This document shows positions 9,960 to 18,449 of a DNA stretch of 64,000 nucleotides, piece by piece; within the stretch, counting starts at the first letter, position 1; each line of letters starts with the position of its first letter. The DNA comes from Pseudovibrio brasiliensis (GTDB taxonomy: Bacteria; Pseudomonadota; Alphaproteobacteria; Rhizobiales; Stappiaceae). A model generated the notes under the pieces. The model had not been told where the DNA came from. It ran no database searches and was given only the letters and a program-made list of their open reading frames with translations. Both the position numbers and the translations under genes were made by a program. Location: contig NZ_CP074128.1 of NCBI RefSeq assembly GCF_018282095.1, forward strand, positions 186,001 to 250,000, written 5' to 3'.

Positions 9960-10641
9960 TCCGCAGTTCTTGCTGCTTGGAGATTCTCATGCCGGTGCAA
10001 TCGGACGCGCAGCCAAAGAAGCCGGTGTTCCGTTCGTTGGCGGGCCAATGGGAGCAGGGCGGGAGTTCACTGCTCCTTTTGTGGATTGGGATGCTGAGAC
10101 GCTTACGTTTCACAGCAGCTACGCAGAAGAAATGTACCAGAGCTTTCTGAAGGAGTTGAATGCCAGCTCTTTGCTGGATGTTAACCTGCCGCTTCTCTGC
10201 ACGTTCGGCTTTGCATTGCACTTTTATGCGACCTCTGAGAACTGGGAGATATACCGGGAAGCGGATCACACGCTTTCCCAATCTTTTCTTGAGAGCCCGC
10301 TGTTTCACGACCTTATCTGCGTTATGGCACAAGGTGCCTTAGATTTTTATCGCTCACTTATAGAAAAAGGCATTGACGTTACTGCAATCCTTCCCCCTCA
10401 GAAAGTACCTGAGACCTCAGATCCTAACGTGTTTCGTGCAGCACAAAGCGTGTTGATTGCAGAAGCAAATCGTATGGGCTTGAAAACTCTGGATGTTCGC
10501 CAAGGCACCGTTGGCAGAGACGGCCTGCAACTCGATGATTTTTCGCAGGAAAATGACCCGATCCATGGGAACGTAGCGTTTGGTCAGGTCCTACTCGATG
10601 CATTCACCAACCAGAGGACGATAGATCATGTCACAGCCTGA
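9928..10641 (+). CDS. SGNH/GDSL-like hydrolase family protein
   Basis: This protein of about 237 residues has the motif FLLLGDSHAGAIGRAA near the start. That corresponds to block I (GDSH/GDSL) of SGNH esterases and acyltransferases, with the serine as probable nucleophile. A late ENDPIHGN segment could supply the D-x-x-H block. It overlaps the GSCFA gene by about 30 bases and the next gene by 14, so translation is probably coupled. I chose GTG 9928 because GAGG lies about ten bases upstream. TTG 9913 in the same frame has no ribosome site. The substrate is unknown; from context it may act on the NRPS product. Confidence 0.72.
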   Translation: MKKNCSTTTNDPQFLLLGDSHAGAIGRAAKEAGVPFVGGPMGAGREFTAPFVDWDAETLTFHSSYAEEMYQSFLKELNASSLLDVNLPLLCTFGFALHFYATSENWEIYREADHTLSQSFLESPLFHDLICVMAQGALDFYRSLIEKGIDVTAILPPQKVPETSDPNVFRAAQSVLIAEANRMGLKTLDVRQGTVGRDGLQLDDFSQENDPIHGNVAFGQVLLDAFTNQRTIDHVTA

Positions 10642-11260
10642 TTTAAAGCGACCTCAGCTTGAAACCGCCTTAGCGGCATGTATGACCTCATTCTCTCGTG
10701 ATGAGACAGGCCATCGACTTCATAGATACATGGCTGAGATTGCTTTACCTCTGGGAATAGAAGCCGCTCAGATGCGAGGCGAGGACTCGCGAGAGATAGA
10801 AAATCTCCAGAACATGCATAGCAAAGCAGCGGTAGGGGAGGGCATACTTTTTGAACATTGGCTCAAAGCGACAGAGAAAACCTTTGTCGTTTTATTTCGC
10901 TTAGCTTTCATTGCCGAGAAAACCTACCGCGTTTCTCATGCGAGTGCTCTTGAGTTTGCTGCCGGCAACCAAGAGATGATTGAGAAAGAGTTTGGCTCTT
11001 CAAAGGCTTATGCTGATTACTATGGAACCTTGAACAGCGAAGCCAATACACAGGCCTTTGCGCGTGCAAATGCGCAGGTTCATTCAAAGATTGCCGCCCG
11101 ATTGTTTGCCTCTGAAAGCCCTGAGGGCTTGGACGAGGTTGCTTTACTCAGCCTTTTAAAAGCCTTCGCATACGCTTTCGCCGCTGCTCATGCATTTGGT
11201 GAGTTGGAAGCGCGGTACTGCCAGGGTCTCCAGCAGCTCACTTGTACATCAGGAATTTGA
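10628..11260 (+). CDS. Unrecognised 210-residue protein in NRPS accessory operon
   Basis: I do not recognise a family. The protein is largely alpha-helical and alanine-rich, with no signal peptide, transmembrane segment or clear cofactor motif. Scattered histidines and glutamates (for example DETGHRLHRYMAE near residue 27, and H-A-F-G-E-L-E-A-R near the C terminus) could suit an all-helical fold, but I cannot demonstrate a metal site. It overlaps the preceding SGNH gene by 14 bases, has AGAGGA upstream of ATG 10628 and is followed after 29 bases by the dioxygenase. That placement ties it to the peptide pathway. It may be a dedicated tailoring or carrier-interacting protein (inference only). 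Confidence 0.75.
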   Translation: MSQPDLKRPQLETALAACMTSFSRDETGHRLHRYMAEIALPLGIEAAQMRGEDSREIENLQNMHSKAAVGEGILFEHWLKATEKTFVVLFRLAFIAEKTYRVSHASALEFAAGNQEMIEKEFGSSKAYADYYGTLNSEANTQAFARANAQVHSKIAARLFASESPEGLDEVALLSLLKAFAYAFAAAHAFGELEARYCQGLQQLTCTSGI

Positions 11261-11289
11261 TTTTATTTGTTTTCCGGGGAGGAAACGTC

Positions 11290-12201
11290 ATGCATCCGAA
11301 CGCATTGAAAGCCATTGAACGCATCGCAGCAGAACCTCGCGAGGCCTATCACCATATACAAGTTAATCGCCTCACGCCGGTTATTGGAGCCGAAATTTGT
11401 GGTGTAGATCTTTCCGAAGAAACTTCCAAAGAACAGTACGATGAAATCTACCGTGCATTCCTGGAAAACCACGTTCTGGTGTTTCGCAATCAGACGCTGA
11501 CAAAGGATCAGCAGAAGGCATTCGCCCGAAAGTTTGGAGAGCTACGGGCGCTGCCATTAAGCGATATTGATGGTGATGATCCGGAGATTGTCCTAATTCG
11601 TGCGAGCGAAAAGTCTCGTTTTGTAGCCGGAGAAGTCTGGCATACGGATGGCACGGCTGACCCGGCACCTTCACTCGGCTCAATGCTGTATATGCACGAG
11701 ACGCCGGAGATTGGATGTGGTGGAGACACACTGTTTGCAAGCATGCACCTCGCCTATGAGATGTTATCCCCTGCAATGAAAGAGTTTCTGTTAGGCCTGA
11801 CAGCCATTCATGATGGTGCTGTACCCTGGAAAGGCTTCACTCCGCCTGAAGGGCTTCCCAAAACAGAACACCCAATTGTAGCGAAGCATCCTGATACCGG
11901 CAGACCAATGCTTTTTGTGAACTCAGGTTTCACAACTCACATTCCTGATCTTTCTGAGGACGAGAGTACGGCCATTTTGAACATGCTTTTCCAGTTTGTT
12001 GAACGCGAGCAAGCTCTGAACTGCCGCATCCGTTGGGAACCCGGCACATTGGTTTTCTGGGACAACCGCTGCACACAACACCGTGCCGTCTGGGATTATT
12101 ACCCTTACTCAAGATTTGGCGAGCGTGTCACTGTTCTCGGCACACAGCCGATGGCGGCTGACGCCAATCGAGACCAAAAAGAAGCAGAGTTGGCGGAGTA
12201 A
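11290..12201 (+). CDS. TauD/TfdA-family Fe(II)/2-oxoglutarate dioxygenase
   Basis: This 303-residue cytosolic enzyme carries the iron facial triad H118-x-D120 (EVWHTDG) and H264 (TQHRAVWD), with R279 (FGERVTV) positioned for the 2-oxoglutarate carboxylate. The N-terminal half has the family pattern IGAEICGVDL. In NRPS loci, TauD-type enzymes commonly beta-hydroxylate amino acids or modify the finished peptide. In catabolic settings they desulfonate taurine-like compounds. The operon position favours tailoring here (inference). The start is ATG 11290, directly behind a near-ideal GGGGAGGAAAC site. A longer reading from TTG 11242 would overlap the preceding gene and lacks a ribosome site. Confidence 0.88.
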   Translation: MHPNALKAIERIAAEPREAYHHIQVNRLTPVIGAEICGVDLSEETSKEQYDEIYRAFLENHVLVFRNQTLTKDQQKAFARKFGELRALPLSDIDGDDPEIVLIRASEKSRFVAGEVWHTDGTADPAPSLGSMLYMHETPEIGCGGDTLFASMHLAYEMLSPAMKEFLLGLTAIHDGAVPWKGFTPPEGLPKTEHPIVAKHPDTGRPMLFVNSGFTTHIPDLSEDESTAILNMLFQFVEREQALNCRIRWEPGTLVFWDNRCTQHRAVWDYYPYSRFGERVTVLGTQPMAADANRDQKEAELAE

Positions 12202-12306
12202 CTCGTATATGAATGTGTGAGGTGGGAGTTCTAGGTTGATGACCATTAATTGCACATAAGATGTATTATGGAACTTATCAGTATCTACTTCAAAAACCTC
12301 CTTTCC

Positions 12307-13539
12307 TTACACTCGCAATCTGCCCCACAGCCAAATCACCGCATTCACCAGCAGCAGGCCTATGAACGTGCCGAACAGCATTGTTGGGTTGTTCTGTTCT
12401 AGCAGGATGCCGCTGAGGAGGAGGCCTAGGGGGACGCCGGTGTAGCGGAGGGAGGAGAAGGTGGAGAAGACCGTACCGCGTTTGGCTTCAGGGACGAGTT
12501 TCTGGAGCACGGTTGCGTCAACCACGCTTCCAACGCCGAGGTTCAGGCCGTAGAGGAACATTCCCAGTGCGGCGACGATGCCAGTCGTTGGGGTGAGGCT
12601 CATGTTGGCAATGTCCGCAAACACCCAAAGCAGGAGGGCAAGGCCAATGGCCTGGCCGATTGGTGTGAGTTGCAGCAGGCGGAGGGATGAGATGCGGTGG
12701 CCCAGAACTGTGTAGGCGATGGTTGTGAGTGTGGTTCCGCAGGCAAAACAGGTGAGCCAGATGCCCAGCCAGATGGCTTGTTTATCGTTCGCGTTTGCCA
12801 GTACTGGCAGGACGAGTGACAACAAGGAAACGGCGACGGTGTTGATGATCAGATCATAGATGCCCAGTTTCAAAATGCTGGGCGTGGTGAACATCCACTT
12901 CCACGCTTCCTTTGTTGGCTGCGGCTCTGATTGGGGCGGAGCGCTGACATGGCTGGCTTTGATACCCATAGAGACGATCATCAGGGCCATCAGAAAGCTG
13001 AGAGAGTCCAGAAGCAACACTGTGGTTGCACCAAAAGCAGCGATAAGGATACCCGCCAGAGATGGTGTCAGAAGGTCAGCGCCGGTCTCCAGCAGTGAAT
13101 TGAGCCCGTTGACCCGTTCGCGCGGCAAACCTTCTTTGTCAATCAAAGCCGGGATCATGACAGCTTTGGAGGTTTGCCCCGGAACGTCAATCACTTGAGA
13201 CAGAAAGACGAGGAAGCCAAGCAGCGCCACGTCCAACATCTCGACGGTATAAAGCAGCGGGATAAGAAGAACGGCGACAGCGTTTACAGCATCACAAAAG
13301 ATGCTCACGGTTCTGGCAGAATAGCGGTCAATCAACGGCCCGCTGAAGAGGCCAACGATTATGTTGGGCAGTTGCCCTGCAATGGCGACTGTTGCGGTGA
13401 TGACAGCATTGCCCGTCAAATCATACACGAACCACGGGATAGCAATTGCAGACAAGCCATTGCCAAGAAGCGACAGAAAATTTGCAGAAAACAGTAGGCT
13501 GATCTGCCCCCATCTGGCTTTTAAAATGGTGTCTGACAA
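12307..13539 (-). CDS. MFS efflux transporter (EntS/macrolide-efflux-like)
   Basis: This protein of about 410 residues has a 12-helix MFS pattern. It opens with LSLLGNGLSAIAIPWFVYDL and has a G-P-L-I-D-R-Y-S loop, resembling the EntS/MefA-type drug and siderophore efflux group. It is transcribed toward the NRPS accessory operon and ends about 100 bases from the dioxygenase. It may be a second exporter for the same product or an unrelated efflux pump. The start appears to be TTG 13539 with AGAGGT four bases upstream; no ATG lies near the conserved N terminus. A perfect 7-base inverted repeat lies upstream at 13623-13645. Confidence 0.85.
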   Translation of the reverse strand: MSDTILKARWGQISLLFSANFLSLLGNGLSAIAIPWFVYDLTGNAVITATVAIAGQLPNIIVGLFSGPLIDRYSARTVSIFCDAVNAVAVLLIPLLYTVEMLDVALLGFLVFLSQVIDVPGQTSKAVMIPALIDKEGLPRERVNGLNSLLETGADLLTPSLAGILIAAFGATTVLLLDSLSFLMALMIVSMGIKASHVSAPPQSEPQPTKEAWKWMFTTPSILKLGIYDLIINTVAVSLLSLVLPVLANANDKQAIWLGIWLTCFACGTTLTTIAYTVLGHRISSLRLLQLTPIGQAIGLALLLWVFADIANMSLTPTTGIVAALGMFLYGLNLGVGSVVDATVLQKLVPEAKRGTVFSTFSSLRYTGVPLGLLLSGILLEQNNPTMLFGTFIGLLLVNAVIWLWGRLRV

Positions 13540-13622
13540 TTTGACCTCTGAATAAAATATATGAAATCAATAAGTTATATCGATTGCTGAATGAGTCAGC
13601 CGTAGAGCAAGCGCACCCATAG

Positions 13623-13645
13623 TGACCATACGGGCATGATGGTCA
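13623..13645. promoter_or_regulatory. Inverted repeat upstream of MFS gene, candidate operator
   Basis: Perfect arms TGACCAT (13623-13629) and ATGGTCA (13639-13645) flank a 9-base spacer. They lie between the 3' end of the GNAT gene and the 5' end of the MFS gene, 84 bases upstream of its start. This is consistent with a repressor site or a weak intercistronic hairpin. There is no T-run, so a terminator is unlikely. Confidence 0.3.
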
Positions 13646-13682
13646 AGGCCAAGCCAGCAATAAGCCGGTTGAAGGGGGCAGA

Positions 13683-14156
13683 CTAAGCGGTCAGTGCTTT
13701 GGTCATGTGGAAGTTTGTCAGTGTAATGCCTCTGCATACCGGAGCTTGTTGGCGGACCACTTGCCAGTCCTGACGGAGGAAGAAGGGCCTTGCGGCAAGG
13801 CTGATGTCTGACGACAGAGACGGAATGTTACGCTCAATTGCCCAGTTCAGCAGCGCGTTGTAGATGGCTGTAGCAACCCCTTTGCGGCTCTCAAACGGGC
13901 TTACAAACGCAAACTTGATGTAGCCTTCCATATCGATGGTCATGAAACCGATGACGGCATTTTCTTTGACAGCTACAAAACCCGTCATTCCATCCAGATT
14001 CTTGGTCCAGCCTTCCGGGTTGGGTTGAGGGCCTGCCCATGCGTTGAGCTGTTCCGTTGTGTAGTAATCCTTCGCACCGATTATGATCGCATCATAATAG
14101 ATCTGCGCGCATTGTGGGGCATCGGAGATTTCTAGCGGGCGGATCATAACACTCAT
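13683..14156 (-). CDS. GNAT-family N-acetyltransferase
   Basis: This protein of about 157 residues has the GNAT layout: an N-terminal IRPLEISDAPQCAQIYYDAI, a central beta segment (GFVAVKENAVIGFMTID) and the acetyl-CoA pyrophosphate-binding stretch FESRKGVATAIYNALLNWA. It probably acetylates a small molecule or protein amine; the substrate cannot be told. Possible starts are GTG 14165, ATG 14156 and ATG 14147; I used ATG 14156. It lies downstream of the TctDE-linked binding-protein gene on the same strand, with an 80-base gap, so the two may or may not be cotranscribed. Confidence 0.8.
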   Translation of the reverse strand: MSVMIRPLEISDAPQCAQIYYDAIIIGAKDYYTTEQLNAWAGPQPNPEGWTKNLDGMTGFVAVKENAVIGFMTIDMEGYIKFAFVSPFESRKGVATAIYNALLNWAIERNIPSLSSDISLAARPFFLRQDWQVVRQQAPVCRGITLTNFHMTKALTA

Positions 14157-14236
14157 GGACTTCACTCATCTGAATTTGGGAGGCGTGTCATGCCACAAAC
14201 TCAGTCAGCTGAAAAGAGAAAATGGCTCATCTCCTT

Positions 14237-15274
14237 TCACTGCTGAATGATCGCATTTTGCCACTCCTGCAGAAAGTGTTGGCGCTTGAGGTTGTCCTGA
14301 TAGACCAGCAGCCCAGGGCCAAGGCGGATGGCGCGTAAGGACAGGTTCGGAGCCACCTCGCTGTGATTGAGTTTTGGGTAAGGATAGTAGTCAGCGCCCT
14401 CCTCGCTCCAGCTGGCGGTGATCAGGTGATCGATGAAATCACCAGCAATCTCGGGCTGTTCTGCACCTGCTGGAATGATGGCGGAGCGGAGCATCAATGT
14501 GGTGAAATCTTCCAGCTCCAGAATGCCAACATCAGGGTCTTTCGCTGCCCGCGCTGAGGCATAGGAGCCGAGCACGTTGTAGGCCACGGCCAGATCGCCG
14601 GTTGTGATATCTGAGATCATATCGGCAGAGCAGCAATAAAGTTTGGCATTGAGGCTACCCATCACTTCGTTGAGACGCCAGAATGTGTCTGAAGTGCGTG
14701 CATCCTGCGTGGCGAACAGAAAGCCAAGCCCGCTCTGGCGAATGTCGTAGGTCCCGACTTTGTTGAGGAAACGGTCTGGATTGTTGCGCAAGGTCGAGAT
14801 GAGGTTCTGCCGTGAGGTTGGCACCTCCAGTCCCTCAAAGGCCGACTTGGAGTAAACCACGGAGGCTGGTTCCTGCGTGAAGGCAAACACGTGGTCACGC
14901 CAGCGGGCCCAGTCCGGCATCAGGCCCGCAACAGAAGAGCTGTGCGGCTTTGTGAAACCATCGTTTGCCAGTTTCACCTGTAGATCCATCGCCGAGGAGA
15001 TAGCCACGTCGAACACCTGCCGCTCCTCATAGAGCGCCTTCATCAGCTCCGTGCTGCTGACCACGGTGTAATCGATGGAAACGCTCGGGTATTTGCGCTG
15101 AAAGGCTTCCACCATTGGGGCGAAGATATCAATGTCGGAGTTGGAGATAATGCGCAGGGTCTGCGCCTCTTGCGAGGCTGGGAAGACTTTGTGCTGCTCA
15201 ATCTCATAGGCGCGGGCTGAAACCAGCGACACCAACAACACAATCAGGACTGAGGGAAATAGAAGGATACGCAT
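14237..15274 (-). CDS. Periplasmic substrate-binding protein linked to TctDE
   Basis: This 345-residue protein starts with a typical signal peptide (hydrophobic core LLFPSVLIVLLVSLVSA, cleavage near A-R-A). The mature part has the bacterial extracellular solute-binding pattern (TLRIISNSDIDIFAPMVEAF, then YPSVSIDY). It resembles iron- or phosphonate-type ABC binding proteins, but no permease or ATPase adjoins it. Its start overlaps the end of the TctE-like kinase gene by 31 bases and it follows the response regulator and kinase in one transcript. That argues it works as a periplasmic ligand-presenting partner of the kinase rather than as a transporter subunit (inference). Confidence 0.82.
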   Translation of the reverse strand: MRILLFPSVLIVLLVSLVSARAYEIEQHKVFPASQEAQTLRIISNSDIDIFAPMVEAFQRKYPSVSIDYTVVSSTELMKALYEERQVFDVAISSAMDLQVKLANDGFTKPHSSSVAGLMPDWARWRDHVFAFTQEPASVVYSKSAFEGLEVPTSRQNLISTLRNNPDRFLNKVGTYDIRQSGLGFLFATQDARTSDTFWRLNEVMGSLNAKLYCCSADMISDITTGDLAVAYNVLGSYASARAAKDPDVGILELEDFTTLMLRSAIIPAGAEQPEIAGDFIDHLITASWSEEGADYYPYPKLNHSEVAPNLSLRAIRLGPGLLVYQDNLKRQHFLQEWQNAIIQQ

Positions 15275-16629
15275 GCGCCTCTGACATTTGTTCTGTTTGA
15301 AAGTTTCAGGTGTCCACCGTGAGCCTGTGTTACTTCTTCGGCGATTGTAAGACCCAGACCGGAGCCAACAGTGTCCTCAGCGTTTTTGCCGCGTGAGAAC
15401 CGTTCTGTGAGCTTCTCGATGTCTTCCGGCGCAAAGCCCGGGCCTTGATCATAGACCGAGAGCACCATCCACTTTTCTTCATGAGTGACGGTGATTTTTA
15501 CATCCTCCCCTTGCGGGGCGTACTTGATGGCGTTGTCGAGAATGTTGCTCAGAGCGTTTTGAATGAGGATCGCATCACCCTTGATGTACGGCGGTTCTTT
15601 GCCGTGCAAGCTGAGCGTTTTGTCCTGCATTTCTGCCAGTGGCCGCAAGCGCTCCAATGTTTCATCTGCCAGCTCCAGCAGATTGATTTCTTTCACTTCC
15701 AGATGGTCTGTTCGGAAAGAGACCATAGCATGATCCAGCAGCTGGCCAGCCGCGCGCGAGCTTTCATCAATGGCGCGGATCATCTCTTTCAATGCGGCTC
15801 TGTTTTCAGGACGTTCCACGCGGCGCAGTGCGATTTCAGCTTGTGTACGCAGCACTGCCAGTGGCGTGCGAATACGATGGGCCGCTTCGGCGATGAACTC
15901 TTCAGATCGGGTCAGCGACTTCTTCAGGCGAGCCATGAAGCGGTTGAGTGCGACAACCAGTGGGGCCATCTCGCCCGGCACAGGGGCTTGCACGGCGCGC
16001 AGGTCTTGCGGGCCTCTTCTAGAAACGGAGTTTGCCAGTGTTTGAACAGGCCGGACAGCGGACTGTGCCGTCAACACCCCTAACACAGCTGCGGCGATGA
16101 AGAAGCCGAAGCCGAGGTAGGCAGCGTTGGTAGAGATTCGCTCCAATGTTTCGCGCTGCCGCTTAAGGGTTTGGGCAACGGAAACGGTGACTTCAACTGG
16201 GCCGGATGCATTGGAAAGTCGGCGGGTGGCCGACACCATGCGGATGCTCTCACCCAGATAATGGGAGGTGATGAAACGGTGGTTCTCCCTCCCTTTCGCC
16301 GTGTAGGCATCGGGTAAGCTTTCATAGCCAGTCAGATATTTTCCATCAGCAACAACGCGGTAGAACACGCGGTCGTCACTCACGTTTCCGAGCATGGAGA
16401 GAGCGGAGTATGGAATATCGACGGTGACCTCCCCGCTCTGAATGGCTGCGCTGTCCAGAATGGAGGTGGCTGAGGCGGACAGGATGTTATCTTGAGACTC
16501 TTCCGCCACCTGCTTGGCATAGGTCATCACCATCACAAACAATAGGGCGGCCAGTACGGCAGCGATGCCGAGCAGCTGCAGGGTCAAGCGGCGGCGGATG
16601 GAGCCGGAGATGTTGGCCTCTAACGTCAT
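15244..16629 (-). CDS. tctE: Sensor histidine kinase, TctE family
   Basis: This 461-residue inner-membrane kinase has a first membrane helix at about residues 16-38, a periplasmic sensor region of the 2CSK_N type seen in TctE, a second helix near 170-190 and a HAMP-like linker. The H-box is AAHRIRTPL with phosphoacceptor H251. The catalytic boxes follow: N-box (LSNILDNAIKYAP), G1 (DQGPGFAPEDI) and G2 (GSGLGLTI). It overlaps the response regulator by 4 bases and the binding-protein gene by 31. TctE with TctD controls tricarboxylate uptake by TctCBA in enterobacteria. The divergent tctCBA here supports the same role. Confidence 0.9.
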   Translation of the reverse strand: MTLEANISGSIRRRLTLQLLGIAAVLAALLFVMVMTYAKQVAEESQDNILSASATSILDSAAIQSGEVTVDIPYSALSMLGNVSDDRVFYRVVADGKYLTGYESLPDAYTAKGRENHRFITSHYLGESIRMVSATRRLSNASGPVEVTVSVAQTLKRQRETLERISTNAAYLGFGFFIAAAVLGVLTAQSAVRPVQTLANSVSRRGPQDLRAVQAPVPGEMAPLVVALNRFMARLKKSLTRSEEFIAEAAHRIRTPLAVLRTQAEIALRRVERPENRAALKEMIRAIDESSRAAGQLLDHAMVSFRTDHLEVKEINLLELADETLERLRPLAEMQDKTLSLHGKEPPYIKGDAILIQNALSNILDNAIKYAPQGEDVKITVTHEEKWMVLSVYDQGPGFAPEDIEKLTERFSRGKNAEDTVGSGLGLTIAEEVTQAHGGHLKLSNRTNVRGACVSFYFPQS

Positions 16630-17291
16630 GTCAGACTCAACCGATAACCCAGCCCGCGCACGGTGATAATCTGCACGGAAGAAGAGGAAATATGCCTGCG
16701 CAGACGGGCCACATAAACCTCAATGGCATTTTCGGAGACGTCCTCGTCATACGAAAATAATCTGTCTACAAGCTTGGTTTTGGAGAAAATAACGTCCGGA
16801 GCGCTGAAAAAAATCTCCAAAAGACGCAGTTCTTTGTTCCGAAGGCTCACTGTTTTGCTGCCGATTTTCAATGTTCCGGCTAAAGAATCGAACACCAGAT
16901 CACCGAATCGTTTTGCGTTGGTCACGCCGCCAGATTTGCGACGCATCACAGCCCGGCAGCGGGCTTCTAACTCTGAGAAATCAAAGGGTTTTGTGATGTA
17001 GTCATCGGCACCGAGGTCAAGCACCCCTACCCGATCAGAAACCTCAGAACGGGCTGTCAGAACAATGACCGGAGTATCATCCTGACGCCCTCGATGTTCA
17101 TTTAGAAAATCTCGTCCATCACCATCGGGAAGCATAATATCGAGCAGGATCATATCGTAATCTGCCGTTGAGATAAAGTCCTCAGCAGTCGAAATTTCAG
17201 CAGCGTGATCAACTACATGGCCGTCCAGCGTCAAGCGTTCGACGATGGAGGTGGCCAGTTTGGCGTTATCTTCAACGAGAAGAAATCTCAT
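16626..17291 (-). CDS. tctD: Response regulator, OmpR family (TctD)
   Basis: This protein of about 221 residues has a receiver domain with phospho-acceptor D51 (MILLDIMLPDGDG), the acidic pair E-D near the N terminus and a K in ITKPFDFSEL. A C-terminal winged helix follows (SLRNKELRLLEIFFSAPD and ENAIEVYVARLRRHI). It is divergent from tctC across about 108 bases that contain a tandem 11-base repeat suited to an OmpR-type dimer. The start is ATG 17291 behind GGGGAAG; an upstream TTG in frame is less likely. Its 3' end overlaps tctE. Confidence 0.92.
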   Translation of the reverse strand: MRFLLVEDNAKLATSIVERLTLDGHVVDHAAEISTAEDFISTADYDMILLDIMLPDGDGRDFLNEHRGRQDDTPVIVLTARSEVSDRVGVLDLGADDYITKPFDFSELEARCRAVMRRKSGGVTNAKRFGDLVFDSLAGTLKIGSKTVSLRNKELRLLEIFFSAPDVIFSKTKLVDRLFSYDEDVSENAIEVYVARLRRHISSSSVQIITVRGLGYRLSLT

Positions 17292-17318
17292 CTTTAGCTT
17301 CCCCAAAAAATCAAGGAG

Positions 17319-17340
17319 GTGACAGGTTTGTGTCAGGTTT
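17319..17340. promoter_or_regulatory. Tandem 11-base direct repeat, candidate TctD binding site
   Basis: GTGACAGGTTT (17319-17329) is followed immediately by GTGTCAGGTTT (17330-17340), 10 of 11 bases identical. OmpR/PhoB-family regulators bind direct repeats with about this period. The site lies in the tctD/tctC divergent gap, 60 bases upstream of the tctC start, where an activator would sit. Confidence 0.45.
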
Positions 17341-17399
17341 CCGTGTTTTCACGTAAGTCATGGGCGACAAATGCTGCCCCTGTCAAATGGGAGGACAAA

Positions 17400-18383
17400 A
17401 TGAGTTTTATTCGGGCGCGCCGCTTGGTTGCGGCAGCGGCTATGGCCGCGGCGACTTTCTCACTACCTGCAGCTTCAATTGCGGAGCCAGTTGTTGAAAG
17501 CATCCACTTCCTCATTCCAGGTGGTGCTGGCGGCGGCTGGGATGGCACCGCACGCGGCACAGGCGAAGCACTGACCAAATCCGGTCTTGTCGGTAATGCA
17601 TCCTACGAGAATATGTCCGGCGGCGGTGGCGGCAAGGCCATCGGTTATCTGATCGAGAATGCAGCAAGCCAGCACGGCACGCTGATGGTGAACTCCACGC
17701 CAATCGTGATCCGTTCTCTGACCGGTGTGTTCCCGCATAACTTCCGTGACCTGACACTGGTTTCCGGCACAATCGGTGACTACGCCGCTATCGTGGTTGG
17801 AAAGGATAGTCCGATCAACTCCATGAGTGACCTGTTGGCTGCCTACAAAGCTGACAAGCGCGGCACAGCCATCGGTGGTGGTTCTGTACCGGGTGGCATG
17901 GATCACCTTGTTGCAGCCATGGTGATGGAAGCAGCTGGCGAAGACGCAACCGCTGTGAAGTACATTCCGTATGATGCGGGTGGAAAGGCTATGGCGGCGC
18001 TGCTTTCCGGCGAAATCTCCGCGCTTTCAACGGGCTTTTCTGAAGCGATTGATCTTGCGAATGCGGGTGAAGTGAAAATCATCGGTGTGACCGCTGACGA
18101 GCGCGTTGCAGCCTACAAAGATGCGCCAACCATGAAGGAACAGGGCATCGATACCACCTTCGTCAACTGGCGTGGTTTCTTCGCGGCTCCCGGCCTGCCA
18201 GAAGCACAGCTGACCGCTTATCAGGAAGCAATTGCAAAGATGTACGCCACTCCAGAGTGGGAAGAAGTGCGTGCGCGTAATGGCTGGGTGAACATCCATA
18301 ACTCCGGCGAAGACTTCCAGGCGTTTCTTGAAGGTCAGGAAAAGGCCATCGGCGATCTCATGAAGAAGCTGGGCTTCCTCTAA
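17400..18383 (+). CDS. tctC: Tripartite tricarboxylate transporter, periplasmic binding protein TctC
   Basis: This 327-residue protein has a signal peptide (positively charged SFIRARRL, then an alanine-rich core ending near S-I-A-E). The mature protein has the TTT-family pattern IHFLIPGGAGGGWDGTARG, the substrate carboxylate-binding loop, and later TAIGGGSVPGGMDHL. It delivers a di- or tricarboxylate to the TctAB membrane complex using the ion gradient. The start is ATG 17400 behind GGGAGGAC. An open frame extends upstream to 17319, but that region carries the candidate operator. It is first in tctC-tctB-tctA. Confidence 0.92.
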   Translation: MSFIRARRLVAAAAMAAATFSLPAASIAEPVVESIHFLIPGGAGGGWDGTARGTGEALTKSGLVGNASYENMSGGGGGKAIGYLIENAASQHGTLMVNSTPIVIRSLTGVFPHNFRDLTLVSGTIGDYAAIVVGKDSPINSMSDLLAAYKADKRGTAIGGGSVPGGMDHLVAAMVMEAAGEDATAVKYIPYDAGGKAMAALLSGEISALSTGFSEAIDLANAGEVKIIGVTADERVAAYKDAPTMKEQGIDTTFVNWRGFFAAPGLPEAQLTAYQEAIAKMYATPEWEEVRARNGWVNIHNSGEDFQAFLEGQEKAIGDLMKKLGFL

Positions 18384-18449
18384 ACCAATAAAAATAAAGG
18401 GATGCGCTCTCATGGGTGCATCCACTTGCCACGCCAACGGGAGGGGATG

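Noticed and set aside
11242-11289. TTG start extending the dioxygenase into the preceding gene
   Set aside because: A near-ideal ribosome site directly precedes ATG 11290, and the extension has no family similarity.
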